This document shows, piece by piece, positions 43,278 through 52,425 of a stretch of 64,000 nt of DNA. This DNA comes from JABSSA01 sp039984715 (lineage in GTDB: Bacteria; Pseudomonadota; Alphaproteobacteria; Rhodobacterales; Rhodobacteraceae). The stretch is from the NCBI GenBank assembly GCA_039984715.1, contig JBDWUA010000020.1:185855-249854 (forward strand), in the 5' to 3' direction. The position numbers and the translations under genes were made by a program. Each line of letters begins with the position of its first letter. Positions within the stretch are counted from its first letter, which is position 1. The notes under the pieces are model-generated. The model made no database searches. It was not told the origin of the DNA and saw only the letters and a program-made list of their open reading frames with translations.

Positions 43278-43979
43278 ATGATCGCAAAAGACATCACCGC
43301 CCCTGCACCGACAGATCAGCACAAACCTTTGGGTTGGGCCCTGATCATTGATGACCACCCGCTGTTTTGCGACGCTTTGGAAATCACCTTAAAATCCATT
43401 GCCCACTTCCGCGAAGTGAAGACGGCAAACTCTATGGGTGCTGCCCTAACACTTTTGGCAAATTCCGACCCCCCTTCGCTTTTGATCCTTGATCTTAATT
43501 TACCAGATGTTTCTGGGCTGGATGGTTTGATCCAACTTCGGCGCCAAGTTGAAGAAACGCCGATTATCATCGTTTCATCCATGACCGACAATTCCATAAT
43601 CAGCGCGGCAATTGTTGCAGGTGCAGCCGGATTTGTTCCCAAGCATTCCCCACGCGCTATTTTCAAAAGCGCGATTGAACAGGTCGAACAAGGGGAAGTG
43701 TACAAACCTGATGGTTATGTAGAAAGCAACGGCACCAGCGAACGCGATGAGGCTGTGACCCGGCTTTCGTCGTTGACCAACCAACAGGCCCGCATTCTTG
43801 AACTGATTTGCGAAGGTAAATTAAACAAGCAAATCGCCTTTGATCTGGCCATTGCGGAAACCACCGTGAAGGCTCACGTGACCGCGATTATGCGCAAATT
43901 GGGCGTTCAAAGCCGAACGCAAGCCGTATTGGTCGCACAGGGCACCCGGTTCAATTACACCTTGCCAACTGATGACTGA
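43278..43979 (+). CDS. NarL/LuxR-type response regulator
   Basis: 233 residues from an ATG at 43278; a GTG at 43242 is possible and neither has a strong RBS. Receiver domain: acidic pair D25-D26 (LIIDDHPLF), phospho-acceptor D72 (LILDLNLPDVSG), Ser/Thr in IIIVSSMTD, Lys in FVPKHSP. The C-terminal LuxR HTH is LTNQQARILELICEGKLNKQ to SRTQAVLVAQ. It is followed by the FIST and kinase genes on the same strand and is probably the output of that pathway, controlling xoxF and pqq genes as AgmR/FlhR-type regulators do elsewhere. Confidence 0.9.
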   Translation: MIAKDITAPAPTDQHKPLGWALIIDDHPLFCDALEITLKSIAHFREVKTANSMGAALTLLANSDPPSLLILDLNLPDVSGLDGLIQLRRQVEETPIIIVSSMTDNSIISAAIVAGAAGFVPKHSPRAIFKSAIEQVEQGEVYKPDGYVESNGTSERDEAVTRLSSLTNQQARILELICEGKLNKQIAFDLAIAETTVKAHVTAIMRKLGVQSRTQAVLVAQGTRFNYTLPTDD

Positions 43980-44014
43980 GCACCCTAATCTTCTCCTCGG
44001 GGAGATTTTCAGAA

Positions 44015-45175
44015 ATGTCAGAACGTAACGGCTCAGACCGATTTGCGGCCCAACCGGTGTTACTGACCAGTCAAGTATCATGGTCCAACACCAACCCTAT
44101 TGCGAAAATAAAACGCGAGTTTGGCGACGAACCTCTTAGCTTCTTGGCCTTATTTGTTTCTCCTTTAGCTGACTTTGATGCAATCGTATCGACCGCCAAC
44201 AGCGTATTTCCGAAAACTGATGTGGTTGCCTGCACTACGGCAGGCGAAATTAGCATGCAGGGCTATGACGACGGATGCATCATCGCGGTGGGTTTCCCTG
44301 AATCCGGTTTTGCCAGTTCTTCGCTGCTGATCCAGAACATCGACGCCTTAGACCCCCTACCCTTGACGGACAACATCGCGCTGGAACGGGTTAGGTTGCA
44401 AGAAGGTCACCCGGACAAGGACAACAGTTTCGCCTTTTTGGTGACCGACGGTCTGTCTCTGAGTGAAGACGCTTTAACGGCTACCATCTCTCCTGCTTTG
44501 CGCGACATGCCTCTTTTCGGTGGATCCGCAGGTGACGGCACCGACTTTCGTCAAACGTTCGTTTCGCTCAATGGCAAGATTTTGACCAAGGCCGCCGTCT
44601 TAACAATGATCCGCAGTCGTTTTCGCACCCAAGTCTTCAGTCTTGATCACCTCATTCCCACGGAAAGACAGATGGTGGTAACAGAGGCGGACCCAAACCA
44701 GCGGATTGTAAAATCAATAAATGCAGAACCCGCCGCGCGTGAATATGCGCGCATAGTTGGAAAAGATCCCGAGCAACTGGATCGGTTTACCTTTGCGTCA
44801 CATCCCGTTGTTGTGCGTATCGGTGGCACGCACCATGTCCGCGCCATTCAACAAGTCACGGATGCGGGCGAACTGGTTTTCTTTTCCGCCGTCGATGAAG
44901 GCATGGTTCTCACCGTGGCAGAACCGCAAAACATGGTCGACCATTTGCGCAACAAATTTGCGGATCTGTCCAAAGACGCTCCTCCTGCGCATATCCTTGG
45001 ATGTGACTGCATACTGCGCCGCATTGAAGCCGAACAAACCCAGATGACGCGTGATCTTTCGGGTATTTTGTCAGCCAACAATGTGACCGGTTTTTCCACC
45101 TATGGCGAACAAATTGGCGCCCTGCATGTGAACCATACAATGAGCGGTGTCGCCATTTACGCTCCAGAAGAATAG
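44015..45175 (+). CDS. FIST-domain sensory protein
   Basis: 386 residues, a soluble two-domain FIST_N/FIST_C protein. FIST_N is seen in DVVACTTAGEISMQGYDDG and FGGSAGDGTDFRQTFV; FIST_C in AAREYARIVG, the HPVVVRIGG strand and ILGCDCILRRIEAE. FIST proteins are thought to bind small ligands such as amino acids and feed signals to kinases or cyclases. The RBS is GGGGAGA. The hybrid kinase starts 6 bp after its stop, so the two are co-expressed and likely one sensory unit. Confidence 0.9.
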   Translation: MSERNGSDRFAAQPVLLTSQVSWSNTNPIAKIKREFGDEPLSFLALFVSPLADFDAIVSTANSVFPKTDVVACTTAGEISMQGYDDGCIIAVGFPESGFASSSLLIQNIDALDPLPLTDNIALERVRLQEGHPDKDNSFAFLVTDGLSLSEDALTATISPALRDMPLFGGSAGDGTDFRQTFVSLNGKILTKAAVLTMIRSRFRTQVFSLDHLIPTERQMVVTEADPNQRIVKSINAEPAAREYARIVGKDPEQLDRFTFASHPVVVRIGGTHHVRAIQQVTDAGELVFFSAVDEGMVLTVAEPQNMVDHLRNKFADLSKDAPPAHILGCDCILRRIEAEQTQMTRDLSGILSANNVTGFSTYGEQIGALHVNHTMSGVAIYAPEE

Positions 45176-45181
45176 CCAATC

Positions 45182-47401
45182 ATGTCCCTGATCAACCCCG
45201 CAGATTCGATTGAAAGACAGAACGAAAAGCTTGTTCAGATCGCACGATCCCTTATGCGCCGCGTCGAACAAAAACACGAACCATCGGGTTTTGCCTATCA
45301 ACAGTTTGAACGCGCCGCGTTGTTGGAAACCGAAGTGCGCGAACGGACCCAAGATCTGGAACGCACGCTGGATTTGCTGCAAGAATCCAACACACGACTT
45401 GAGATTGCCAACAATGAAACGGAACGGGCACGGTCAAACCTTACCGAAGCGATTGAAACCATTAACGAGGGCTTCGCGCTGTTTGAGGCTGATGAAGGCC
45501 TGATCCTGTCCAATAGCCGATTTTGTCGGGATTTGATCGATATTGAGGGCGGATTGGTCGCCGGTTTGCAATTCGAAGACTACGTAAGACTGATCTCGGA
45601 TAGTCAACATCTCGCCTTGCCTGATGACGAAGGACCCAGCGATTGGGCCGCACGCCGGTTGAAACAGCACGGACAGGATCACGTCGTGTTCAATGTGCGC
45701 CTAAAGTGGGATCGATGGCTGCAAGTGAGCGAACATCGCACGTCGCGCGGCGGCACGGTCATTTTGCAAACCGACGTAACCACGATCATCCGACGCGAGC
45801 GCCAAGAACGTGACCGAATGCGCGACAAGCAAGCGGAAACGTTGCAAGCCACACTCGATCACCTGAACCAAGGCGTATGCATTTTTGATAGCAATCAAAC
45901 GCTTGTCGGTTGGAATTCTCAGATGGACGGCTTGTTCACCGCGACAGCCAACCGCGCCGCTTTGGGCATGGGCTTCAACGTCTTGCTGGACTGGCTAAAG
46001 GACGAATTGGTTTTTGATCCCTATTACAACATCGCCTATCTTAACAATTGGGCAAATCGATCGCAGCTGCGCGAGGCACTTCTGTTCGAAGTACGGCGGG
46101 AAAATTCACAGATATTCAGCGTTTTTGCGCAGGAAATGCCGGACCGAGGTTTTGTGATCAGCTTTACGGACGTCACTGCCGAACGCGCGGCGGCGCGAAC
46201 CTTGTATGAGATGAACGAGTTGCTTGAGCAGCGGGTAGAAGACCGCACACTGGAATTGGAACAGGCACTGGCAGAGGCAGAACGTGCCAATGCGTCAAAG
46301 TCACGTTTTGTTGCCGCAGCCAGTCACGACCTGTTGCAGCCTTTGTCCGCCGCAAAGCTGTTTCTGTCCTCTTTATCAGAACAAACAGACCCGACCGATG
46401 CAAAAGGCATTATCGACAAAGCGGAGATAGCTCTTAAAAGCGTAGAGCAGTTTATCGGCGCATTGCTCGACATATCGAAATTGGATGCTGGGAAGGCTGT
46501 TTTTGACATTCAACCCTTGCGTTTGTCAGAGATATTCACGCCGCTGCGCAATGAACTTACGCCACTTGCGCAGGAAAAAGGCATTCGGTTGCAAGTCATG
46601 GCATGTAACCTCACCGTCGAAAGCGATGCCGGATATCTGCGACGGATCGTTCAGAACCTCGTAACCAATGCCATTCGCTATACGCATGAAGGTCGCGTGT
46701 TGCTTGGGGTTCGCCGGATAGGAAGCATCGCACGAATTGAAGTTTGGGACACGGGAATTGGTATCGCTCAGGAAGATCAGCAGCGGATATTTCGTGAATT
46801 TGAACGCCTTGCCCCTATCCACTCGGACACGGGTCTGGGCTTGGGTCTGTCAATTGTTGAACGCGCCTGCAAGGGTCTTGGCCATCAATTCAGCGTCTGG
46901 TCAGAAACCGAATTGGGCAGCTGTTTTTCTTTGAACGTCCCTATCCATCAAAATGCCATCCTAACCAGTGCCGCGGAAACCAAAGAAAGGTCAGTTCGCC
47001 CGCAGCCGCTCACCGATCGTTTGTTGATGCTGGTAGAAGATAATCCAGAGCTTGCATTGGCCCTGACGGCCATGGTTGAGAGTTTCGGGGCAACAGTGAT
47101 CCATGCACACACAGCAGAAGAAGCGCTGGCACTGCTCGCAGAGATTCAATTGATCCCTGATGCGATGTTGATTGATTATCAATTGGGAGATGGTCAAAAC
47201 GGGATCGAGCTGCACCAAACGATCTGTAAGGATTTTGGGTCTGTTCCGTCAGCGATCATATCCGCTCAACGCTCCAAAACACTGCGTGAAACCTGTCAGG
47301 ACCTTGGCGTTCAACTGGTCGCGAAACCCATTGAAAAGGACAGCCTGCACAATTTGCTAAACCAGTTGTTTCTTAAATCCGCGCAAATGTCTGAACACTA
47401 A
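45182..47401 (+). CDS. Hybrid sensor histidine kinase (NahK/ErcS-like)
   Basis: 739 residues, no membrane segments. Order: N-terminal coiled coil (about 40-90), two PAS-7-type domains (TINEGFALFEADEG and LNQGVCIFDSNQTLVGWN), a coiled coil (LEQRVEDRTLELEQALAEAE), a HisKA box with His382 (AASHDLLQPLSAAKLF), HATPase (QNLVTNAIRY, VWDTGIGI, GLGLGLSIVE) and a C-terminal receiver with acceptor D665 (MLIDYQLGDG). The ASHDLLQPLSA box is that of NahK/ErcS kinases, which regulate PQQ-dependent ethanol oxidation in Pseudomonas. It forms an operon with the FIST protein. Its stop overlaps pqqE's (CTAA). Confidence 0.92.
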   Translation: MSLINPADSIERQNEKLVQIARSLMRRVEQKHEPSGFAYQQFERAALLETEVRERTQDLERTLDLLQESNTRLEIANNETERARSNLTEAIETINEGFALFEADEGLILSNSRFCRDLIDIEGGLVAGLQFEDYVRLISDSQHLALPDDEGPSDWAARRLKQHGQDHVVFNVRLKWDRWLQVSEHRTSRGGTVILQTDVTTIIRRERQERDRMRDKQAETLQATLDHLNQGVCIFDSNQTLVGWNSQMDGLFTATANRAALGMGFNVLLDWLKDELVFDPYYNIAYLNNWANRSQLREALLFEVRRENSQIFSVFAQEMPDRGFVISFTDVTAERAAARTLYEMNELLEQRVEDRTLELEQALAEAERANASKSRFVAAASHDLLQPLSAAKLFLSSLSEQTDPTDAKGIIDKAEIALKSVEQFIGALLDISKLDAGKAVFDIQPLRLSEIFTPLRNELTPLAQEKGIRLQVMACNLTVESDAGYLRRIVQNLVTNAIRYTHEGRVLLGVRRIGSIARIEVWDTGIGIAQEDQQRIFREFERLAPIHSDTGLGLGLSIVERACKGLGHQFSVWSETELGSCFSLNVPIHQNAILTSAAETKERSVRPQPLTDRLLMLVEDNPELALALTAMVESFGATVIHAHTAEEALALLAEIQLIPDAMLIDYQLGDGQNGIELHQTICKDFGSVPSAIISAQRSKTLRETCQDLGVQLVAKPIEKDSLHNLLNQLFLKSAQMSEH

Positions 47402-48495
47402 GGGCTTTCACGAAAGACCAAAGGCGTAAGGTCATCTTGTGAAAACGCCTCTGCCATCTCTTTCATCTTTTGATGTTGAGGCGACTTGATGCAAACAGGA
47501 TCGGTTGCATTTGCATCCCCTGCAATGGCCATGGCCTGACATCTGCATCCGCCAAAATCCAATTTGCGTCGATCACAAGACTTACACGGGTCCTGCATCC
47601 AGTCTTCGCCGCGATAGGCATTAAAGGCCGCGCCATTATACCAGATGTCCGCAAGACGTTTGTCCTGAACATTGTCAAAGTCCAAAGTCTTGATCGTTTG
47701 CGCTGCGTGACAAGGCAACACTAATCCGTCCGGTGTAACGTTCAGGCCTGTGGTGCCCCACCCGCCCATACATCGTTTGGGATAGTCGCTGTGATAATCT
47801 GCGGGCACATAGTCAATAACCAGCGTGCCTTTCAACCGCTTGCGCGCTTCTTCGACCACGGCGCTTGCCTCTTGGGCTTGTGCGCGGGTCGGCATCAAAC
47901 TGGCCCGATTTAACATGGCCCAACCGTGAAACTGCACAATTGCAACTTCCATACGGCGCGCCTTCATTGCGACGGCCATATCGATGGCTTGGGGCAATTG
48001 GTGCAAATTCTGACGGTGCACGACGGCGTTCAACGTCAAGGGAAACCCCGCCTCAACAATCCATTCCGCCGCTTGCATTTTACGTTTGAACCCGCCTTGA
48101 TACCCGCCAATCCGATCCGCCATCTCTGCGTCGGTGCCTTGCAATGACAATTGCACATGATCCAATCCAGCCTCGTCCAGCTCGGCCAATCGACGTTGGG
48201 TCAAACCAATCGCAGACGTGATCAGGTTGGTGTACAAACCGGCCGAACGAGCAGCAGCAACCAAAGCGACCAGATCCCGTCGCGAGGCGGGCTCTCCTCC
48301 GGACAAATGCAATTGCAATACACCCAGGTCTGCCGCCTGCTGGAACACATCCGCCCAAGTCTCAGTGGGCAGCTCGGCATCCTTTTTGGCCATCTCAACA
48401 GGGTTAGAGCAATAAGGACAGGACAGCGGACAGCGATAGGTCAGCTCAGCAAGCATCGCAATTGGCGCGGGTGGAACCTGACTTGTCGTCATCAA
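47398..48495 (-). CDS. pqqE: PqqA peptide cyclase (radical SAM/SPASM)
   Basis: 365 residues. The radical SAM cluster is CPLSCPYCSNP (C-x3-C-x2-C) near residue 18-25, and the SPASM auxiliary-cluster cysteines lie in the last third (CHAAQTI; CKSCDRRKLDFGGCRCQA; DPVC). It makes the carbon-carbon link between Glu16 and Tyr20 of PqqA, the first PQQ step, with PqqD as chaperone. It overlaps pqqD by 4 bp. Last gene of pqqABCDE. Confidence 0.95.
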   Translation of the reverse strand: MMTTSQVPPAPIAMLAELTYRCPLSCPYCSNPVEMAKKDAELPTETWADVFQQAADLGVLQLHLSGGEPASRRDLVALVAAARSAGLYTNLITSAIGLTQRRLAELDEAGLDHVQLSLQGTDAEMADRIGGYQGGFKRKMQAAEWIVEAGFPLTLNAVVHRQNLHQLPQAIDMAVAMKARRMEVAIVQFHGWAMLNRASLMPTRAQAQEASAVVEEARKRLKGTLVIDYVPADYHSDYPKRCMGGWGTTGLNVTPDGLVLPCHAAQTIKTLDFDNVQDKRLADIWYNGAAFNAYRGEDWMQDPCKSCDRRKLDFGGCRCQAMAIAGDANATDPVCIKSPQHQKMKEMAEAFSQDDLTPLVFRESP

Positions 48496-48773
48496 GAAAA
48501 CTCCAGAATTCGGCGATCCGCGAGCCCCATCAGAAACTCGGCCACATCGCCGCTGATCTGCTCTGCGGGTGCTGCATACTTTTCGGCCAACTGCGCGACA
48601 ATCACAGCAAAGCTGCGAGTGCCGTCGACCTCTTGCAAGATCGCCAACCCGATGGGATCCAAATCTATGGTCCGTTCAGGAGCCAGCAAAACCCAACGAG
48701 AACGCACTTTATCTTCGTGCAAACGGACACCGCGCGGGATTAATGGAATGGCAGTGCCCGCCAAATCGCTCAC
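48492..48773 (-). CDS. pqqD: PQQ biosynthesis peptide chaperone
   Basis: 93 residues from a GTG at 48773 that overlaps the pqqC stop (GTGA); the frame is open further upstream but that would run deep into pqqC and exceed the usual 90-95 residues. Family pattern: IPRGVRLHEDKVRSRWVLLA, PERTIDLDPIGLAILQEVDG and FLMGLADRRILE. It binds PqqA and presents it to PqqE, with which it overlaps by 4 bp. Confidence 0.93.
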   Translation of the reverse strand: MSDLAGTAIPLIPRGVRLHEDKVRSRWVLLAPERTIDLDPIGLAILQEVDGTRSFAVIVAQLAEKYAAPAEQISGDVAEFLMGLADRRILEFS

Positions 48774-49516
48774 TGCGCGGCCCCGATCAAATGCGTTTTC
48801 GGATCCCAAGCGCCGGGCGGGCGTCGTGAAGGTGTCACATATGCCGCGTGTAATGCATCAAGCTGCGCCCAAAGCACATCTGTCTTGAACACCAATGCCG
48901 CCGCAGCCGCATCCTGTTTTTCAGCCGTGTCCGCATGTTCCAACACCCAAGCAAGGCCAAATGCGACGTCCTTGGGGGCTTCGTTCAGTCGGTTGCGGAA
49001 ATAAGAAAGGCTGCTGTCATCCGCAAAGGCGTAGTTGGCCAACAGACCCTCGATGCGTGCGGCATGGATTTTGGGGGCAAAAAGTTCTGTAAGCGATGCG
49101 GCCACGGCTTCTAGTAACGTCTTGTCGCGTACAAACCGCACATAGGCATCAACGGCGAATTTGGTTGCTGGCAGCACCCCTTGTTTGCTGGCTACATAAT
49201 CTCGGTCCACCCCAACCGCATCTGCCAAGCGCAACCAACGTTTGATACCACCCTCATTGTCAGCGGTGCCATCGTGATCCTCGATCCGGGACCGCCACGC
49301 GCGGCGCAATTCCGGGTCTTCGACCCTGCTCATAAAAGCGGCATCTTTGATCGGGATGCTGGCTTGGTAATAGAACCGATTGATCACCCAAGCGCGCACT
49401 TGATCCGGCGAACATCCACCCGAATGAAGCAATTCGTGAAACGGGTGTTTGTCGTGATACCGTTCGGCTCCAATCTGACGTAAGCGCGCTTCGAAGTCTT
49501 CTGGACTTGCCGTCAT
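48770..49516 (-). CDS. pqqC: Pyrroloquinoline-quinone synthase
   Basis: 248 residues, the usual length. PqqC features: YHDKHPFHELLHSGGCSPDQ, RFYYQASIPIKDAAFMSR, HDGTADNEGGIKRWLRLADA and SLSYFRNRLNEAPKD. A cofactor-free oxidase that closes the ring and completes the final eight-electron oxidation to PQQ. It overlaps both pqqB and pqqD by 4 bp. Confidence 0.95.
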   Translation of the reverse strand: MTASPEDFEARLRQIGAERYHDKHPFHELLHSGGCSPDQVRAWVINRFYYQASIPIKDAAFMSRVEDPELRRAWRSRIEDHDGTADNEGGIKRWLRLADAVGVDRDYVASKQGVLPATKFAVDAYVRFVRDKTLLEAVAASLTELFAPKIHAARIEGLLANYAFADDSSLSYFRNRLNEAPKDVAFGLAWVLEHADTAEKQDAAAAALVFKTDVLWAQLDALHAAYVTPSRRPPGAWDPKTHLIGAAQ

Positions 49517-50409
49517 ATCTCCAACTCCAGACCGTCATGCGCGATGATCCAACCAGCGGCTTCGGCCTTGGCCCGTTGGTCTGAGCTTGGACGTAGAACC
49601 GGGTTGGTGTTGTTCATATGCACAAAGACCTTTTGTGAGACGCTAATGTCTTGAAACGCGGTCATGGACCCATCTGGACCCGACATCGACATATGCCCCA
49701 TCCGCTTGCCGGTTTTTTGGCTTAACCCTGCGGTTACCATTTCGTCGTCCTGCCAAAGGGTGCCATCAAACAAAACCATATCCGCCCCATTCAAACGTGC
49801 GCGCAAATCATCAGGCATCGCAGCGCATCCCGGCACATAATAAACGTCTTTGCCCGCAGCACTCAGGTGAACGCCGACGGTTTGTTCGCCAAGCAAGTCA
49901 GTTTCCACCACATCCCCTTCCAGATAAAGCGGGACTTTGCCGGGCACAGCAAAAAGACGCGCGCCAAGGCCGGGCACCAATTCGAACGATTGATCCAAGG
50001 CGATCTCAACGCGTGTCACAAAAGCTGGGTTTAGTGCAGAGAAAATGGGATTATCCGCGATAACCTGATGGATTTCCGCTGTCGCAAATAATGTAAACGC
50101 TTGCTGTTCGCGCAAGGTCAGCAATCCGGCCACATGATCAATATCACCATTGGTAAGAAGCACTGACTTCAAAGGTGACGTGCGCAAATCGGTCGGCCAC
50201 ACCGCTTCAGCGCGGGCCATCTGATCTCTGATGTCAGGAGATGCATTTAAGATCGCCCAATCCGCGCCATTCGCTGAGAACGCAACAGAAGATTGGGACT
50301 GTGAGGGAATATCACCAGCACGCGCAAGATTGCAGTTTTCGCAACCACAGTTCCATTGCGGCAGGCCCCCGCCAGCAGCGGCCCCCAAAATATGCGCGCG
50401 GAATGTCAA
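49513..50409 (-). CDS. pqqB: PQQ biosynthesis protein B
   Basis: 298 residues, metallo-beta-lactamase fold. Diagnostic segments: ILGAAAGGGLPQWNCGCENC at the N-terminus, LTNGDIDHVAGLLTLREQQ (metal-binding loop), MGHMSMSGPDGSMTAF and HMNNTNPVL. It hydroxylates a tyrosine-derived intermediate in the pathway. It follows pqqA by 24 bp and overlaps pqqC by 4 bp. Confidence 0.95.
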   Translation of the reverse strand: MTFRAHILGAAAGGGLPQWNCGCENCNLARAGDIPSQSQSSVAFSANGADWAILNASPDIRDQMARAEAVWPTDLRTSPLKSVLLTNGDIDHVAGLLTLREQQAFTLFATAEIHQVIADNPIFSALNPAFVTRVEIALDQSFELVPGLGARLFAVPGKVPLYLEGDVVETDLLGEQTVGVHLSAAGKDVYYVPGCAAMPDDLRARLNGADMVLFDGTLWQDDEMVTAGLSQKTGKRMGHMSMSGPDGSMTAFQDISVSQKVFVHMNNTNPVLRPSSDQRAKAEAAGWIIAHDGLELEI

Positions 50410-50433
50410 TGTGCGCCCCGCACGCGTAGTTTC

Positions 50434-50538
50434 TTAGAACAAATCGCCGTTGTCGCCGTCGCGATCACCGTCCGGGCCATACATGTTGATTTCCATACCG
50501 CATTCAATTTCGCGGATGATTGGTTTTGTCCATGCCAT
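50434..50538 (-). CDS. pqqA: PQQ precursor peptide
   Basis: 34 residues, from an ATG at 50538 preceded by TGGGAGGAACT. It starts MAWTKPIIREIECGMEINMY; Glu16 and Tyr20 are spaced E-x3-Y, exactly the residues joined to form PQQ. The tail after Tyr20 is unusual: GPDGDRDGDNGDLF, with Asp at 23, 25, 27, 29 and 32, longer and more acidic than the usual 23-29-residue peptides. First gene of the pqq operon; PqqF-type protease is not in the window. Confidence 0.94.
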   Translation of the reverse strand: MAWTKPIIREIECGMEINMYGPDGDRDGDNGDLF

Positions 50539-50854
50539 TTTAGTTCCTCCCAAAAACATAGTCAGATTAGAATCACTATTCGGTCTACGCCAGTCAATGT
50601 CTATGAGACTATGGTGTTGGGTGGTCCAATCCCAATCGCCGGTCCTCAATCGATACAGCCTTGATGCTTGGGAATAAGCTTGACCACCCGACCCGTCGCC
50701 CAGATCGCGTGTTGAGGGCCGCGAATTGCCAAGTTGCGTTCTGAAACCGCCGCTCCAATGACTGCTATCACTCTACGACTAAGGTGCTTTTGACAGACGT
50801 TGTTCAAATCAGGACAGTAACATACCCACCAATTGCCAGAACGGAGACCAATCC
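50539..50854. promoter_or_regulatory. Divergent intergenic region pqqA / EthD gene
   Basis: 316 bp between pqqA (leftward) and the EthD-type gene (rightward), holding their promoters. GTCTATGAGAC (50599-50609) is a short symmetric element on the pqqA side, and GACTAAGGTGC near 50777 resembles the GACCAAAGTGC element upstream of xoxF. No coding region is credible. Confidence 0.35.
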
Positions 50855-51163
50855 ATGCGTGTATCAGTTCAAGTTCTCTATCCAACCGATGGCGGCACGA
50901 CGTTCGACCACGATTATTACGCCAAGACCCACATGGCATTGGTCGACAAGCATATGGGCGCCCAGATTGCCGAGGCAACTATAACCAAAGGCATAGCAAG
51001 TGGCAGCGATGCACCCGCACCATATCATGCAGTCGCCACGATGGTCTTTGCAGATGCGGCATCACGTGACGCTGCATTGGGTGCAGCCGGTCCAGTTCTT
51101 GCGGATATCCCGAACTTCACCAATGCAGCACCGCAGATGTTGATGGGCGAAATTATAGAATAG
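50855..51163 (+). CDS. EthD-family small dimeric alpha/beta-barrel protein
   Basis: 102 residues, one EthD (ferredoxin-like, dimeric alpha/beta barrel) domain. The pattern FDHDYYAKTHMALVDKHMG, with the Tyr-Tyr...His, is the family hallmark, and the C-terminal FTNAAPQMLMGEII closes the fold. Related proteins assist ether-degrading P450s or act as small decomposition enzymes, but many have unknown roles. The start follows ACGGAGACC. It is alone, 316 bp from pqqA. Confidence 0.85.
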   Translation: MRVSVQVLYPTDGGTTFDHDYYAKTHMALVDKHMGAQIAEATITKGIASGSDAPAPYHAVATMVFADAASRDAALGAAGPVLADIPNFTNAAPQMLMGEIIE

Positions 51164-51268
51164 GACCGATACAGACGGTTTGGGCTTCGACAATTCTTCG
51201 AAGGATATCTTGGCAATCTCGCAATGTCCGAACGCGCGTTGCGTCGTTTACCCAGCCAAGGCTTTTTG

Positions 51269-51775
51269 TCAGAGTTTTGGCTGACTGCCGCTAAAATACT
51301 CGATGTCGATCTCGCCGCGCACGAGGACAAAGAAACGCGCAACCCCTTTGCCCGTCCCCCAGACACGCCCTGTGTCCAGCTCAAGCACGGCAGCCACGTC
51401 ATTGACTGGAAACCCCGGTGACGCCGTCCAAATCTGTCCGGTTTGGCACAAACCAAATGGCATCGGGAAAAACCCGCCACCATCCTCGCCATCTAGAACC
51501 GTTTCCAGATCTTCTAGTTTGGGAAGACGCCAGCCCATTTCGTCAGCAAGTCGGTCCGCTTCAAGCCAAGGCACTTCTGTGGCGGTGCCCACGCAACCGG
51601 TCCCGGTCTGTGCCTGACCGTGTAAACACGTCTGCCATTCCAGCCCGGTATTTGTATCCAAGATAACACCCTTGGACCTAACAAGATGCCCTGTCACTTC
51701 ACTAATTGGGCATGCGGCCCAAGCGTTTGATGCCGCAGCAAAGGCCAAAAGGCTCAAAGTGAATGACTTCATCAT
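51269..51775 (-). CDS. Secreted DUF1566 (Lcl C-terminal) domain protein
   Basis: 168 residues from 51775 (ATGATG; the second ATG is also possible), giving a signal peptide ending NAWA. The domain is recognised by GVILDTNTGLEWQTC, WLEADRLADEMGWRLPKLED and QIWTASPGFPV, the usual Lcl/DUF1566 order; it is a secreted or periplasmic lectin-like fold of unknown function. Four Cys suggest disulfides. The longer frame to 51895 contains no better start. Confidence 0.75.
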   Translation of the reverse strand: MMKSFTLSLLAFAAASNAWAACPISEVTGHLVRSKGVILDTNTGLEWQTCLHGQAQTGTGCVGTATEVPWLEADRLADEMGWRLPKLEDLETVLDGEDGGGFFPMPFGLCQTGQIWTASPGFPVNDVAAVLELDTGRVWGTGKGVARFFVLVRGEIDIEYFSGSQPKL

Positions 51776-52425
51776 GACAGGTACAATATCAACGATCCTA
51801 TGAATTTGGAACGCGACCAATGTCATACTTGCCTGTAACAAAACGACCTTGGGCCATCTAATGATTTGCCAAGCTATTAAGCCATCGACAACCAATCCAT
51901 CGGCAACGATCGATGTCGGACTCTGCGTTCGCTGCGGGTTCTATTACGGTCGGATTGTAACGCGATGGCACGTTACCGATTTCCGCAACTCTCACTGACA
52001 CGCTGAACAATGGACATCTGCGTTAGAGGTTTATGTTTTCCCCACACTTGGCAACATGCAGGTGACAAAGATTGCTACTGCAGACGTGGTAGGGGCACTC
52101 AAACCGATCCGGTCCCAAAAACCCGAAACCGCAACGGCCAAATCAGCCGCGATGAACAGCGCAGGTTGGTTACGGGAAACACGTTTGATCCAAACTAGAT
52201 GCAGCACCTGTCGCCAACCACACAGACCATCACGGGTAATCGCCGACTTCCATCGTGCATAAGCACTCGAAACCGACACCCGAATGCAAAGCGGGCATAC
52301 GCGTCAACCCGAACGATGGCACGGAGTGCGGGACAAAGCGACCTTATGTCCAAAGTGTTTGAACGGCTGCTTGTTCTTGGACTGAAAGCACATATAGTCA
52401 CGAGTTCCAATCATCAGAGTAACTC
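51776..52425. other. 650-bp intergenic stretch, no confident gene
   Basis: Small overlapping frames exist on both strands, none with an RBS and recognisable protein pattern. One minus-strand frame (52031-52279) ends with a hydrophobic segment (ALFIAADLAVAVSGFW) that could be a decayed membrane protein. CTCTGCGTTCGCTGCGGG near 51917 vaguely resembles the dispersed repeat found at 52891. Otherwise nothing identifiable. Confidence 0.3.

Noticed and set aside
48151..48888. Plus-strand open frame of 245 codons opposite pqqE/pqqD/pqqC
   Set aside because: It spans three well-supported overlapping pqq genes on the other strand and shows no domain.
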